Positions 10,416-21,500 of a stretch of DNA of 64,000 nucleotides are shown here, piece after piece. The notes under the pieces are model-generated. The model searched no databases. It was not told the origin of the DNA and worked only from the letters and a program-made list of their open reading frames with translations. Source of the DNA: Polytolypa hystricis UAMH7299 (Eukaryota > Ascomycota > Eurotiomycetes > Onygenales); contig PDNA01000142.1 of the NCBI GenBank assembly GCA_002573605.1, positions 23,241 to 87,240 of the forward strand, in the 5' to 3' direction. Each line of letters opens with the position of its first letter. Positions within the stretch are counted from its first letter, which is position 1. Both the position numbers and the translations under genes were made by a program.

Positions 10416-12040
10416 TCAAGCGCTCTTCTTCTCCCGCTGTCCATAAGACTTAGTCGCATAGTCTCCCTGGTACACGATCAAGTCCTCTGCGCGATAATCG
10501 TGCTTGCCGCTGAAGTACGACGTGAGAATGTCCTTGGTGCCCTGCGCATAGCGGATCTGCGCATCGATCGATGAGCCAGACATGTGGGGGACCATAGCAT
10601 TTCCGCCGCCCCATGGGCCCTGAACGTAGCGGAGAGGATGGTCCTTGGGGGCGGGCTGCGGGAACCACACGTCGCCGCCGTATCCGCGGAGGTGCCCGGA
10701 TTTTATGGCATCGGCGACGTCTTCTTTCACCACAATGGCACCGCGAGCGGTGTTGACGAGCCATGAACCTGAGAAAGGGGGTGAGGTTGTCAGTGAGTTG
10801 CTCATATTGCATTCTTGCAGGAAGCATGTTGCTTTGGGATGATTATATGGTAGGAAAATAAGCTCTTCTCACCCTTCTTCATCTTCGAGATCAACTCCTT
10901 GTTGAACAGGCCGCGAGTCTTCTCGTGCAATGGGCAGTTGATAGTGACAACGTCACACTGCGCCAACATCTCCTCCAAATTATCAACACGACGGCAGCCA
11001 ATTTCCTTCTCAGTCTCCGGCTTGAGGGGCTGGTAGTCGTAGTAGAGCAATTCCTTGCAATCGAATGCCTTGAGGCGTCGGAGGACACGCTCGCCAATGC
11101 GGCCCACAGCGACAGTTCCAACAACCTTGCCCTCGAGATCAAACTCGTTCTTGGCGACGGCGGCAACGTTCCAATCACCGCTGGCAACCTGCTCATGCGC
11201 GGGGACAAAGTTGCGGACGAGCACCAGAATGGTCATAACAACGTGTTCGGCAACGGAGACCACATTGCACCCAGTCACTTCAGCGACAGTGATACCACCA
11301 TTGGTCTTGTTGGCTGCGTTGAGATCGACATGGTCAGACCCAACACCAGCAGTGATAGCAATTTTGAGGTTTTTTGCCTTTGCTAGACGCTCTGCTGTGA
11401 GGTAGCCGGGATGGAAACTTTAGGGAGATGAGGAAAATGAGAGTCAGACAGGTCGATATCGGAAACGTTATTCGCACCCTTAAGAACAAAAGAACTCACG
11501 GGGTCGTAATGATAACCTCAGCTTCGGCAAGCTCCTTTTCGAAGGCTGAGCTTTCGCCCTCCTTGTCGGATGTGGTCACCAAGGTATGCCCCTGTTCCTC
11601 GAGCCACTTTCTCAACCCTAGTTCGTTTTCAGTCGTTCCAAGCAGACCGGGCTGCTGCTTGGCGTGTTCACCACCCTATGAAACGTGTCAGCAAACCAAT
11701 TTAGCATAGAAGTGGATTGGTACTAGATAGAAGTGATGATGAAGCCACTGATCTAGCAGAATGCAGAGGTGTAGGGCTGAGCTTGGCGGTGTTGCACATT
11801 GGATTGGGGGACTCAAGGAGAGGGGATTGGTCAACTTACATCGTACAGACACAAGAGTACTTTGCCCTGTCGCGTAGCAGTCGCGGTTAGTGTTCGAATC
11901 CCAGTCAACGATAAGCGAGAGGATGACGGGCAGTATGCCTGCGTCAATGGAGATGAGGCAGCTCGAAGCCTTGGTCGACCTGCATAGAGGGAAGATACAG
12001 GTCGAGGAAGACCCCGAGTGAGAGGGCGGATAAATACCAT
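10416..12040 (-). CDS. aciA: NAD-dependent formate dehydrogenase, mitochondrial
   Basis: Oxidises formate to CO2 with NAD+. Four exons, 12040-11840, 11675-11500, 11417-10873 and 10768-10416, give 424 aa. Donors GTAAGT, GTGAGT, GTGAGA and matching AG acceptors fit. Residues 1-58 form an Arg/Ser/Thr/Ala-rich, acid-free leader typical of a mitochondrial presequence. The catalytic domain then runs G-K-V-L-L-C-L-Y-D-G-G-E-H-A-K through T-A-G-V-G-S-D-H-V-D-L and the NAD-binding G-T-V-A-V-G-R-I-G, to W-L-V-N-T-A-R-G with the catalytic Arg and V-P-H-M-S-G-S-S with the catalytic His. The C-terminus Y-V-Q-G-P-W-G-G-G-N-A is complete. Exon 1 has no second Met at the core start, so a cytosolic form could not arise by leaky scanning. 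Known fungal orthologues are formate- or one-carbon-induced (AciA of Aspergillus). Confidence 0.95.
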
Positions 12041-14357
12041 TTTGCGAAAGCGACTGATTCAATTAATGAATGATTGATTGAAGTGAGAGTCAATCGACAG
12101 GGTTAGAGACACGCGAAGTGGTTCTTATAGGTTGGTAACTGAGAGGACAGGTTGTTAATTAGCAAATGAAGCTGAGGGGAAGGAGAAAGATAGCGGGAGG
12201 GAGATGAATGCGGGGAGGAAGAGGGTATTAGTCACTCCGCCATGCATGCCAACCCTTCCCCCTCGCTAAGCGGGATGGATACTCTAGAGGAATATAACTA
12301 ACCTTAGGTATATGCCTATGCAATCTCTGACTAGACGAGTCAATAATAGATGATCACGAAGAACGAGAGATCTGGAGTGGCCAATGTAACACGGGTGAAG
12401 TAGGCTAATGAAGAAATACAAGAGTAGTGAGGAAAACCGGGTGCATGATCGTCTTTATATAGCACAGCCAGTGGGAACACATTCAAGGTTCCGGGACGCA
12501 CACCACCTACATCATCTCCTCATGTACCGAGTATCCACTACAGCTTGCTCCTTGTATACAGAAGCAACCCGGCTCGAACCGCTGGCCCGCCCTGCTAGGG
12601 ATTTGCTTAGACCAATTGATGCATCCCCTCTACCCTCAACTGGACGGGATCTGCTGCATGTCACCATCAATCTTGCGTCTGATCACCGGTCGGTGATGGG
12701 CATAATTGGCATTTGTTCCTAGTCCCCCAGGACATGGATAGAGCGAGGCGCCGCGCGTGGTTGGTCAACAGGAGGGGGTTCGTGTAATGTGGGTGCGGGG
12801 TAAGGTCGAGAAAGTTGCTTGCCCGTGAGGGGAAAGCCTACAAGAATCGGCATCGTTGCTCCGGAACAACGGAGCTTCCTACAAACTTGATCTCATTTTA
12901 TTAGAATCGGCAATTCATATATCCCTCCTAGTAGGGGCGCAGATACCCCGATAGCGGTATGTATTCTCCATTTATGCTGGAGGTGGTGATGATGAGCGGA
13001 GAGCAGGCTGCACGCTTCCCCTCTTTTGGCGAGGCGTCGAACGCACTCAGCCCGGGGAATGCAATAAGCTGTGTAACGTCCATGCTCTTACCGTTCAAGG
13101 AATTTATATGCTCACAGCACTAATGGATTCTCAACCATGCCATCTAAGTATCTAACTTGGATCTTTGCTTCTCATTCAAATTCCCGTCGCGAAAGCGAAC
13201 CTTGAGCCCCCCATCCTAAGCATGTGACATAGGTGGAGGATCAAGCGTGCGGGGATCGTGATGACATAATGAGGGGTAAATTTTGGCAAGCCGCGACCCC
13301 CGACGAAGCCAAACAAACAAATGCATCCGTTGTTTCCCTATTTTCAACTTTGAAACAACTATGAGGAGAGCTGGTGTCTCTTCTTTCTTCCAAAAGAAAC
13401 AGTTATATGCTCAACTCCTGCTTCCTCATGCTGGTTGAGGCCTCAAGAGTCACGGATTGAACAATGAACCCAATACTTTGCCAATACTCCGCATCGGAGA
13501 CAATACCCCGAGCGAATGCGTCATACGAACGAATCGGACCCATAGGAACCATCACAGGTTGTTCGCAAGCTACGTTATATATGTCATTATTGGGGAAAGA
13601 TAAAACTCTTCTCTTAGCCCAAACCATGACCAAGCACTTCATGAGAGGGCGCAGTTAATTGCGACATTGCCCTCGAGAACAAGAAATGGAGAAATTTGCG
13701 GAGTAAATTGGGGTGCCATTTATACCGTTTGATTCTTGGACTGGTGAATTCCAAGAAACTGTATCAATTTGACAACATGCGCAGATGCGATCGAGTTCTT
13801 GATCGACTAACGGAGTCAGAAAAGCGAAGACTTTGAACGATTGAGACTCTTTTGATGGTCGAAATTAAGAGAGTTTGGCATCGAGATACCAGATATATAC
13901 CGTGTCTAGATTGCTCCATGGACAGGGGAACGGCAAACTCTCGGAGAAACACTGGCCTCACTAATTTCAAAGGTACAATTTATTCCTGACACATACAGAG
14001 CGGCTTCGGAAGGCAGTTCTCGGCTGTCCTTTCTCGCGAACATTGCACAAGGCATGCTGTGAAGGCAAGTCTGCGGGGGGTAATAATCATGTACGTATGT
14101 GCATTTCACCTTGTCTCCTATATATCTATAACTATTTCACAGCAAACCGAAGATACCGCCCTGAACATCGTCCGCTTGCTCCCTTTCGCTAATAAACCAA
14201 CCGCTAAGCTCAGAATTAACCCATAGACAAGTATTTGAAAAGATGCGAAAAGAGCAGATAGGTCATCCTGAACACGATAGTAGAAGTGCCTCTGTCCAAT
14301 CTCACGATAGACACGCATGAAGCTGGCAATTCAAGGGAAAGACCTATATTCACCGTC
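12041..14357. other. Intergenic region, no confident gene
   Basis: About 2.3 kb upstream of formate dehydrogenase and downstream of the acidic-protein gene. A 79-codon minus frame at 13403-13642 (contains M-G-P-I-R-S-Y-D-A-F-A-R-G) looks protein-like but has no convincing partner exon. Minus frames at 13906-14318 may belong to a decayed gene. No RNA gene recognised. Confidence 0.4.
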
Positions 14358-16202
14358 TTACAGCTCAAGATCGGAATCTTCGTACTCATCTCTATGCCGC
14401 GTTCTCCCACGCTATCAATCAAGAGATGTCAGCATTCTATCACGCGGTAGATGCTCCCGGGGGGCAGCTACTAAGGAAGGGAAATGGGAGGTGGGGAAAT
14501 CCCTGCAGGTAGGCTTACATGCTGTTGTTTTGGGGAGTCCAGATTAGCTGGTTGGGGCTTGCGCGGAGCTCGATAATCCTGGAGATCAAGAATGTTAGTC
14601 GTGGGAACGGGACGAAAATAAGGGATAGGAGAAGAGAAAGATCATGATGCGCTTACTATATCCTCCTCCTCCTCTTCCTCATCGCTTTCCCCAACCCCGT
14701 CGTCACCATCTTCCATTTCCATTTCCTCGCCATCCTCCTCTTCGACATCTTCGTCTTCATCGTCTTCCTCTTCGACATCTTCGTCTTCATCGTCTTCCTC
14801 TTCGACATCTTCGTCTTCATCGTCTTCCTCTTCGCCATTGTTCTGCTGTTCAGCGTCGTTTCCTTCTTCGTCATCACTTTCTTCATCCCCATCGTAATCA
14901 TAGTCCACTGCCATTTCCATTTCCTCATCTTCTTCTTCCTCCTCTACCTCTTCGAGTTCCAAATCCCGCCCACCGTGGAACACTTTACCATTCAGGTTGT
15001 TCGAGTCATTAGCTCCGTCTCCACTCTGGAAATAGGTCCAATTAGCACTTCTAACCCAGAGGACTCAGATATCGAGCGAAAATGGCGGGCGATGGGGACG
15101 CGCTTACAGCTTCCAGTTGAGGGACCCCCAGCTGCTGTTGGCCGGATTGCGGCGCCTGGAGCGTGAGGTGTCCCCTAGAATTCACTTTTTCTACACAATC
15201 CATGACTGGCACCCCTTACATTCACGCATGTAAGCAAGAAGGAACACTATCCAGCAGACCCTGGACGACCAGAATGGAACCTACCCGCTCTATTAAATAT
15301 GTACACGGCTCGGTACGCGCGGCCAAATTGTCCAAGTACTGGCGCCGCGTGCTCGTGAACCATTGGAGGGGCTTCATTTGCCATAACAACAGGACTGTGT
15401 ATGGCCAAAACGGAAAATCGTTAGAGCATAGAACCGGCACAGAATTGAAGCGTGGGGGAAGGAGTTCTTGGCCTTACACTATGTTAAGAGTCTGCACATC
15501 TGTCTGAGGCTGTGCTTGGATGGGGACCCCAAAGGGGACTTCATTGTTCGCCAGAGGGCCGTGAGCGAGTGCCACCAGCTTACGGACGTGGCTAACCCTA
15601 ATGATGGTAACCGTAATTCTACCCTCCAGAATTCCGTCCATCGGGCCTTGTTGGGACCTGCTAGTTAACACTATAGATCGACAAATGTGGAAAGCTACAG
15701 AAAAAAAGAAAAAAAGAAACTAAGGGCTGGGGAAAGGGGGAGGGGGGGGGGAGGAAGCGGGGAACTCGTATGCTCACGCAACTCGACGAAACTACTTACC
15801 TGCCTTGGCTCCGAACGTGAACAGATTGGATACAAACCCAGCCTCACCTTGCACGGGCGCCCTGGTAATAAAACAGTTCCGCCAAAGGTTATTCATTGTT
15901 CCCAACTCATCATACTTGATACTATAACAATGGTTGACGAGCGACCCGTTATCAACCTTTATAGTTATATGGATACCATCGCCCATCTCGATGAAGCCAG
16001 GTGAAAGGCGGATACAGATGCCGAAAGCTTGCAGCTCCGGAGCCATGATTCGACGCACCTCTTCGTGCGCATTTTCGGACCAGTTGAGCACAGCGGGCCC
16101 GCTGTAGTTGTGGTTGGCGGGTAGTTCGTACTCTTGCAAATCGAGGTGGTTGGCGGTGGGGATGGCAACGGATATTTGGAGCTCGTTGTTGAAATTAGGC
16201 AT
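14358..16202 (-). CDS. Acidic-tail protein of unknown function, 423 aa, seven exons
   Basis: Exons: 16202-15800, 15670-15478, 15394-15285, 15190-15108, 15025-14657, 14578-14519 and 14411-14358. Every junction keeps frame and has GT...AG; the second intron has branch site CTAAC followed by ACACAG. The N-terminal half (residues 1-260) is a globular-looking domain starting MPNFNNELQISVAIPTANH, rich in beta-type residues. It includes W-S-E-N-A-H-E-E-V-R-R and G-I-L-E-G-R-I-T-V-T-I-I-R-V and ends with R-A-Y-R-A-V-Y-I-F-N-R-A. It loosely recalls the DUF7918-type fungal proteins; this is a guess. A Glu/Asp-rich tract of about 110 residues contains three copies of a ten-residue DDEDEDVEEE unit. The tail is basic then acidic (RGRTRHRDEYEDSDLEL). 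The composition suggests a nuclear, histone- or nucleic-acid-associated protein. Gene finders may split this locus. Confidence 0.6.
14731..14820 (-). repeat. 30-bp coding repeat, three copies, acidic tract
   Basis: Three 30-bp units (14731-14760, 14761-14790, 14791-14820) carry the shared core CTCTTCGACATCTTCGTCTT. They encode the D-D-E-D-E-D-V-E-E-E repeat in the acidic-tail protein. The last two copies are identical and the first differs at a few bases. Confidence 0.9.
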
Positions 16203-16963
16203 ATTTTTTATATTCTTTTGGTTTCTGGGTTATAATAGATATTTATTGATCGGGGGGGATATATGGTGTATAAGAATAGCAAAGTCTTCGAAATAACGAG
16301 ATGCTTCGCTGGAATATGAGTATGTTCGAAAAATAAAGTCGCTCAAGGGAGAGAGAACTTGGACAAAGACTGGAACAACGCTGCAAGAGATCAAACAAAT
16401 TGTATCAAGTAAAAAAAGGATGATATATGCGTGAAGTAAACTGAATCTCGCTGTAGATTTTAGCTTTCGCTTGTTTTCCGAGATGAGAATGCGATGAAGA
16501 TAAGAATACCTGATATGCAACGCAATTTCCAGGGGTATATATATAGATAGAAGAAACGCCCATCGAGAGGGTGCTCAGAATCGAAGTAGGTCAGGAACGA
16601 AACAATGAGTGGAAAAAAAAGGGGGGAAAAGCAGACGGGGACAAAAAGCGCTGTCATTGTCTTTCTAAAAGAAATAAAATAGAAAGCGCGTTCCGTGCAG
16701 AAAGATAAGGGGAGGATGCGGGGTGGATGCCGTGAGAAAGGCAAAAAAGCATTCGTGATTTAACAATCGCCATTGTAAATATCGCGAAAAATGTCGTTTT
16801 AAGCCATCTTCATAATGGGCGAGTCGAAGAATGGCTTTCAGAGGGCGCATAAAGCGTAAAAATGGAACCAAAACAAGGGAAAGTCCATATCGTATTATTA
16901 AGGCCTTTCTCTCTCCGTCTCTTTATATCGCGTGTAAAAAGATCCGAGCCTCAATTTCCATAT
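16203..16963. other. Intergenic, promoter of acidic-tail gene
   Basis: About 760 bp between two minus-strand genes. It is pyrimidine-rich on the minus strand near 16600-16740, as in many fungal 5' UTRs. No coding or RNA gene signal seen. Confidence 0.5.
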
Positions 16964-17473
16964 TCACGAACGTCTCGGTCTGCCGGTGCCATCTTCATCC
17001 TCGCTATCGTCCATAAACCCTTCTTCCAGATCCCGACTAAGGCGCGTGTCCGTATCTATTATTAAACCCCTCTGTCTATCCAGGGCTTCCCGCCGCGAGG
17101 CGTCGATGTCGAATCCAACCATGCCTTCTCCTTGCTCGGCGTCAAATACGCTATCGTCATCGTCTTGAACCTCAACTACTTGTCTTCGTCGCCATGCTGA
17201 AGGTAAGACGAAATTCATTAGCGCATCGGAGACTCGTTCGCGAAGTGTGGAGGTGTGAGCGCTGATGGTGTGCAGTGGGAGGTATTGGGCGTATCTTTGT
17301 CGGGAGTGTCGGATAAAGGGGATTATGGCGTATGAGAGAATTAAATATACGGCTAAGGATATCACTGCCGGAATGAGGAGGGTCTAGCGACAACTGTTAG
17401 GCTGTTTTCTCTTTCTTTTTTCTTTTCTTTTGGCCCGGACACTGACCTTTGCCAGACTGGCGGAGCGACCCAT
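16964..17473 (-). CDS. Conserved one-TM protein with acidic C-terminal tail, 148 aa
   Basis: Two exons, 17473-17447 and 17383-16964. The first codes only nine residues (M-G-R-S-A-S-L-A-K). The intron starts GTCAGT and ends with CTAAC...GCTAG. Residues 10-33 form a hydrophobic membrane segment (L-L-I-P-A-V-I-S-L-A-V-Y-L-I-L-S-Y), followed by a basic stretch (R-H-S-R-Q-R-Y). The cytosolic part is charged, with V-F-D-A-E-Q-G-E and an Asp/Glu-rich M-D-D-S-E-D-E-D-G-T near the end. An N-terminal anchor with a cytosolic tail suggests an ER, mitochondrial outer membrane or vacuolar adaptor. I do not recognise a named family. Function unknown. Confidence 0.7.
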
Positions 17474-17894
17474 GGCTGAATAGCACTATGTACTATGTAG
17501 CTAAGATGCTGAATCGGTTCACACAGTAGAGGACCCTCGATTGTAATTTCGGTTAAAATGGATGGATGTCAGAGGCAGTCTCGACATCCCATGAAGGGTC
17601 ACCGTCCTTTGTTATGCATCGGTTTCAAGGTGGACCCCGAGATAGGTGTTCCGTACCTCCGCAATGATCGTCGAGGCCGCGACAGATAGGAGATAACGAC
17701 GGTCACAGCTTTTTGATATCTTTCTTCCACCGTGCTGGGTCACCGCATGTCTGATACTCCGCTGACAACAATATCATACCTTCACCGCAGCCTTTGGTGT
17801 ATCGCATCTACAAGTATCATCTCAGCCTTATGCGAATCTAGAAGTTGTCTGACGTTTGCACGTGAAAATCTCGGATCATCTATTTCCCGAGCAA

Positions 17895-17905
17895 CCAATC
17901 ACGTG
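17895..17905. promoter_or_regulatory. Adjacent CCAAT box and CACGTG E-box
   Basis: CCAAT (17895-17899) is directly followed by CACGTG (17900-17905). CCAAT is bound by the HAP complex and CACGTG by bHLH factors (Cbf1-, SREBP- or Myc-like) in fungi. The pair lies about 610 bp upstream of the formin ATG and 420 bp upstream of the 148-aa membrane-protein gene. The motifs are exact; use is inferred. Confidence 0.4.
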
Positions 17906-17940
17906 CATTTACCCCTTAACCGCAAGCAGCCAAGGGCGGC

Positions 17941-17947
17941 TGAGTCA
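17941..17947. promoter_or_regulatory. TGAGTCA AP-1/Gcn4-type site
   Basis: Exact TGAGTCA heptamer in the divergent region upstream of the formin. It could bind bZIP factors of the Gcn4/CpcA or AP-1 type. One occurrence in a 1-kb promoter could be chance. Confidence 0.3.
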
Positions 17948-18514
17948 GCGCCCGTCGCGTTTGGCTGGGCTCCCCTCTCGCTCTCCTTGCTGGTTCTAGT
18001 TGGTCGATGCTTCCAGACGCCCAGCAAGCCACAGGTTGTTCTCGATATCAACAGCTGCATCTCCTGGGGCTGATCAACGACCGCCTCTCCAGTTTCTCCC
18101 GTTGCACGCGCCATTCGCACTCTCGAGACGGACGCGATACAGGCCTCCCCAGACGGAGAAGGATACGTTGCCAATTTGGCGAATTCTCTCCCCCCCCCGG
18201 TCCAGCCTGACCCTCCCAAAACAACGCACGCACACGAGCACCGAACGCGCACACGCACACGCCGCGGCCATTCATGATCTGTTGGCGTAACGGTTTGCGC
18301 CCTGCCGGTTTGGAGGAAGATTCAGACATAGCGCGGTCCGGGAGTTTGGCTAATATCGATGAAAGTCGTCGAGTTCCCCGTCCGCCCCACAACAACCACA
18401 ACATTCATTCTCCCCTTACACACATTTGAGAGGGCTCCAGCTGGCTCGAGCTTCTCCCCGAAACATCCGGCTTCATGGTAGGGACAAACGCGTATTTTCG
18501 GTGACCCTATCAAT

Positions 18515-21500
18515 ATGACTTCTCAAACGTCGTCCGATAAGTCCAGACAATCATCCGGCGGCAAGTCGTTCTTTGGAAGGAAACTGCACAAGGAGCGGCC
18601 CGCTGAATTAAGGCCGGGGAGCAGCGGAGGTCTAGACGTCGTTTCTGGCAATCACAATTCCGCTTCAGGATCTCGTTCATCCCGGTATTCGAAGCGAGAG
18701 TCGGTGCAGTCAATAGAACTCCCCAACGACCTTGATCCGTTCAATTACCACGGTGCCGGGCTCATCACCGCAATTCCCTACGACAGCGTTCATCCAGACC
18801 CCAAATCTCCGATACCCGTTGATTACTTACCGAAACCCGATTCTTCTCCTCGAAAAGAACCGTCTCCGCATCATTTGAGTAAGCCTGGATCGGATTTCCA
18901 TCAGTATCCTGCTTGGAATTCGCAAGGTGCTGCGCCTGCCATGCACCATCCTGCTGGACCGAGGCCAGCGCCACAATCCAATATGACCATGGCCGTAAGT
19001 ATGACGGGTGACAGGGGAACAAAGTATCAACAATGGGGTGGTGCTGGTCATAATTACTCCTCGTACTCAACACCAGACTCCTCCACACATTCTCGAATAT
19101 CCTTAGATCAAGCTAGCATCAACTCGACCCACTCTTCCGCTACTCATGCCTCAAACCACCACTCTACCGATTCTACACGTACGTATACTTCCTCGCACTC
19201 CACCGAACGACCGAGCCATAGTTCGGGAGCTTCCACCGCTCGACAGTCTAGCAGGGTCCAAACGACGTGGCCCTCACAGCAATCGCCGTTCCCTTATAGT
19301 CCAAGTATACCAGTCCCCATCGACGGAAATTTACAACGGCCAAAGGATGATAAAGTTGTTGATCAGATGTTTTACGAACTGATGAACAAGCGAGGATGGC
19401 AGAACTTACCGGAACAAGCGAAGAGGCAGATGCTCGCCTATCCAGCCTCGAAAAAGTGGACTTTGGTTTATCAGGACCGTTTAGCCCAGTGGCAAAGTGA
19501 GCAAAAGCGAAGGCAGAATGCTCGCCAAACGTACGGGGGGCCGGAACTTCTAGCCAGGGTTGAGGAAGAAGGTAGTCCGGAATGGTATGTCAAGAGGGTT
19601 CTGGATGATACAATCACAGCCAAGCAACTTGCAAGTCTGAGTGTTAGTTTGCGGACGCAACCCATAAGGTAAGCTTCTCTTCAACAAACAAACCTGGAGT
19701 GTCTGTCACCATGTCTAATAGTCTATCCTAGTTGGGTCAAATCGTTTGTGGAAGCTCAGGGCCAGGTCGCTCTTACGAGCGTCCTTCTTAAGATAAATCG
19801 AAGGAAAGCTTCCGGTCCTGCACCGGCGTCTGGTTCGGGAGAGAAAGATCTAGATCGAGAATACGATATTGCAAAGTGCTTAAAGGCCTTGATGAACAAC
19901 AAATACGGTGCTGATGATGCTTTGACTCATCAACAAGTTATCATAGCTTTGGCCAGCTCCTTGATATCTCCGCGATTGACTACACGCAAGATGGTCAGCG
20001 AGATCCTTACCTTCCTTTGCCATTGGGCAGACGGTCAGGGGCATCAAAAAGTTCTACAAGCCATGGACCATGTAAAGAATCTTCAAGGCGAGACTGGCCG
20101 ATTCGATGCTTGGATGCGTATCGTAGAAGTTAGTGTCGATGGGCGAGGCAAGATGGGAAGTCTTGTTGGTGCCAGCGAGGAATTCAGGAGCGGTGGCATT
20201 GGGATGGAAAACCTGCTCATGGAATATGCGGTGGCCACATTGTTCCTGATCAATATGCTGGTAGATGCTCCGGAAAATGATCTACAGCTTCGCTGCCATA
20301 TCCGCGCTCAGTTTACATCATGTGGTATCAAGCGTCTCCTTATTAAGATGGAAGGCTTCCAATATGAAGTCATTGATAAACAAGTCGAACGTTACAGGGA
20401 AAACGAGGCGATTGACTACGAAGACCTCGTTCAGCGAGAAAACAGCAGTATCAAGGACAACGTTGAGGGACAGGTTAGCGATCTGAACGATCCTATGCAA
20501 ATCACGAATGCAATATTGAATAAGTTGCATGGGAGCCGCTCACAGGATTACTTTCTCTCGGCTATGCAGCATATGTTGCTGATCCGAGAAAATTCGGGAG
20601 AAGACAATGAGCGAATGTTTCAGCTGGTGGATGCGATGCTTAGCTACGTTGCTATGGATAGGCGACTTCCGGACCTTGACCTCAAGCAAAGCCTTAATTT
20701 CACCGTCCAGAGTCTGCTGGATAAGCTACATACTGACGCTGAGGCAAGACGTGCTTTTGATGAATCGATCGAGGCACGCCAAATCGCCGAAGCCTCCATC
20801 GCGGAAAGAGACGAGTTGAAGGCCCAGTTGGAGTTGGGCGCAGATGGCTTAGTCCGAAAATTACACAAGCAAATAGAAGAGCAGAGTGGTATCATCAATC
20901 TCCAATCGCGGCAGAACGAAGCATTGAAAGCGGAATTAGCTGAGATTCAACGGTTACGAGCACAAGAACTTCAACGCAATGAACTCGAAACGCGCGAGCT
21001 TTATCTCATGCTACGTGACGCGCAGGATGTCGCAGCCTCCAAGGGCCAGAAGGCCGGCAAGGAGGGACTCGCTACAAATGACCCAGCTCAGATGCAAGGG
21101 ATTTTGGACCGTGAGAAGCTTATGGAACGCTTGGAGAGACAGTTGGAAAGAACCAAGACACAATTCAAACTGGAAGGAAAGATTTGGCAGTCCAATGGAC
21201 CGTCTGACAGACTCCGGGAATTGCGCGAGCAAATGGATGGTGACTTGGATGATGGATTCGATGAGGAGACGAAGCGCAACTTCACCAACAGTACTCTTGG
21301 TATCTTCTCACGAAAGCGGAGCCAGGGTAAAGATGCTGCTGGCGATGACAAAACCGATAGCGAGGAGCTTTCTGATGTTGGTGAAGATGAAGAGGACCTG
21401 GTTGTGGAAAAACCTCGGTTAGTTGAGATAATACGACCGCGGATGAACCCTGAGCAAGCAACTGGTCTCTTGGACGAACTCGCCGCAAAGACCCAGAAAA

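Larger units (their letters stand above)
17474..18514. other. Divergent promoter region upstream of the formin
   Basis: About 1 kb between a minus-strand gene and sepA. It is C/T-rich from about 18100 to 18470 on the plus strand, as expected for a long formin 5' UTR. Long frames on the minus strand here (17899-18404) are composition artefacts. Confidence 0.5.

Noticed and set aside
11896..11908. GTTCGAATCCC resembling a tRNA T-loop
   Set aside because: It lies inside formate dehydrogenase exon 1 and no acceptor, D or anticodon stem can be folded around it.
13403..13642. 79-codon minus ORF (M-G-P-I-R-S-Y-D-A-F-A-R-G)
   Set aside because: Looks protein-like, but no upstream exon, intron or family could be shown.
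17899..18404. Long minus frames upstream of the formin
   Set aside because: Two overlapping open frames in C/T-biased leader DNA without any domain.
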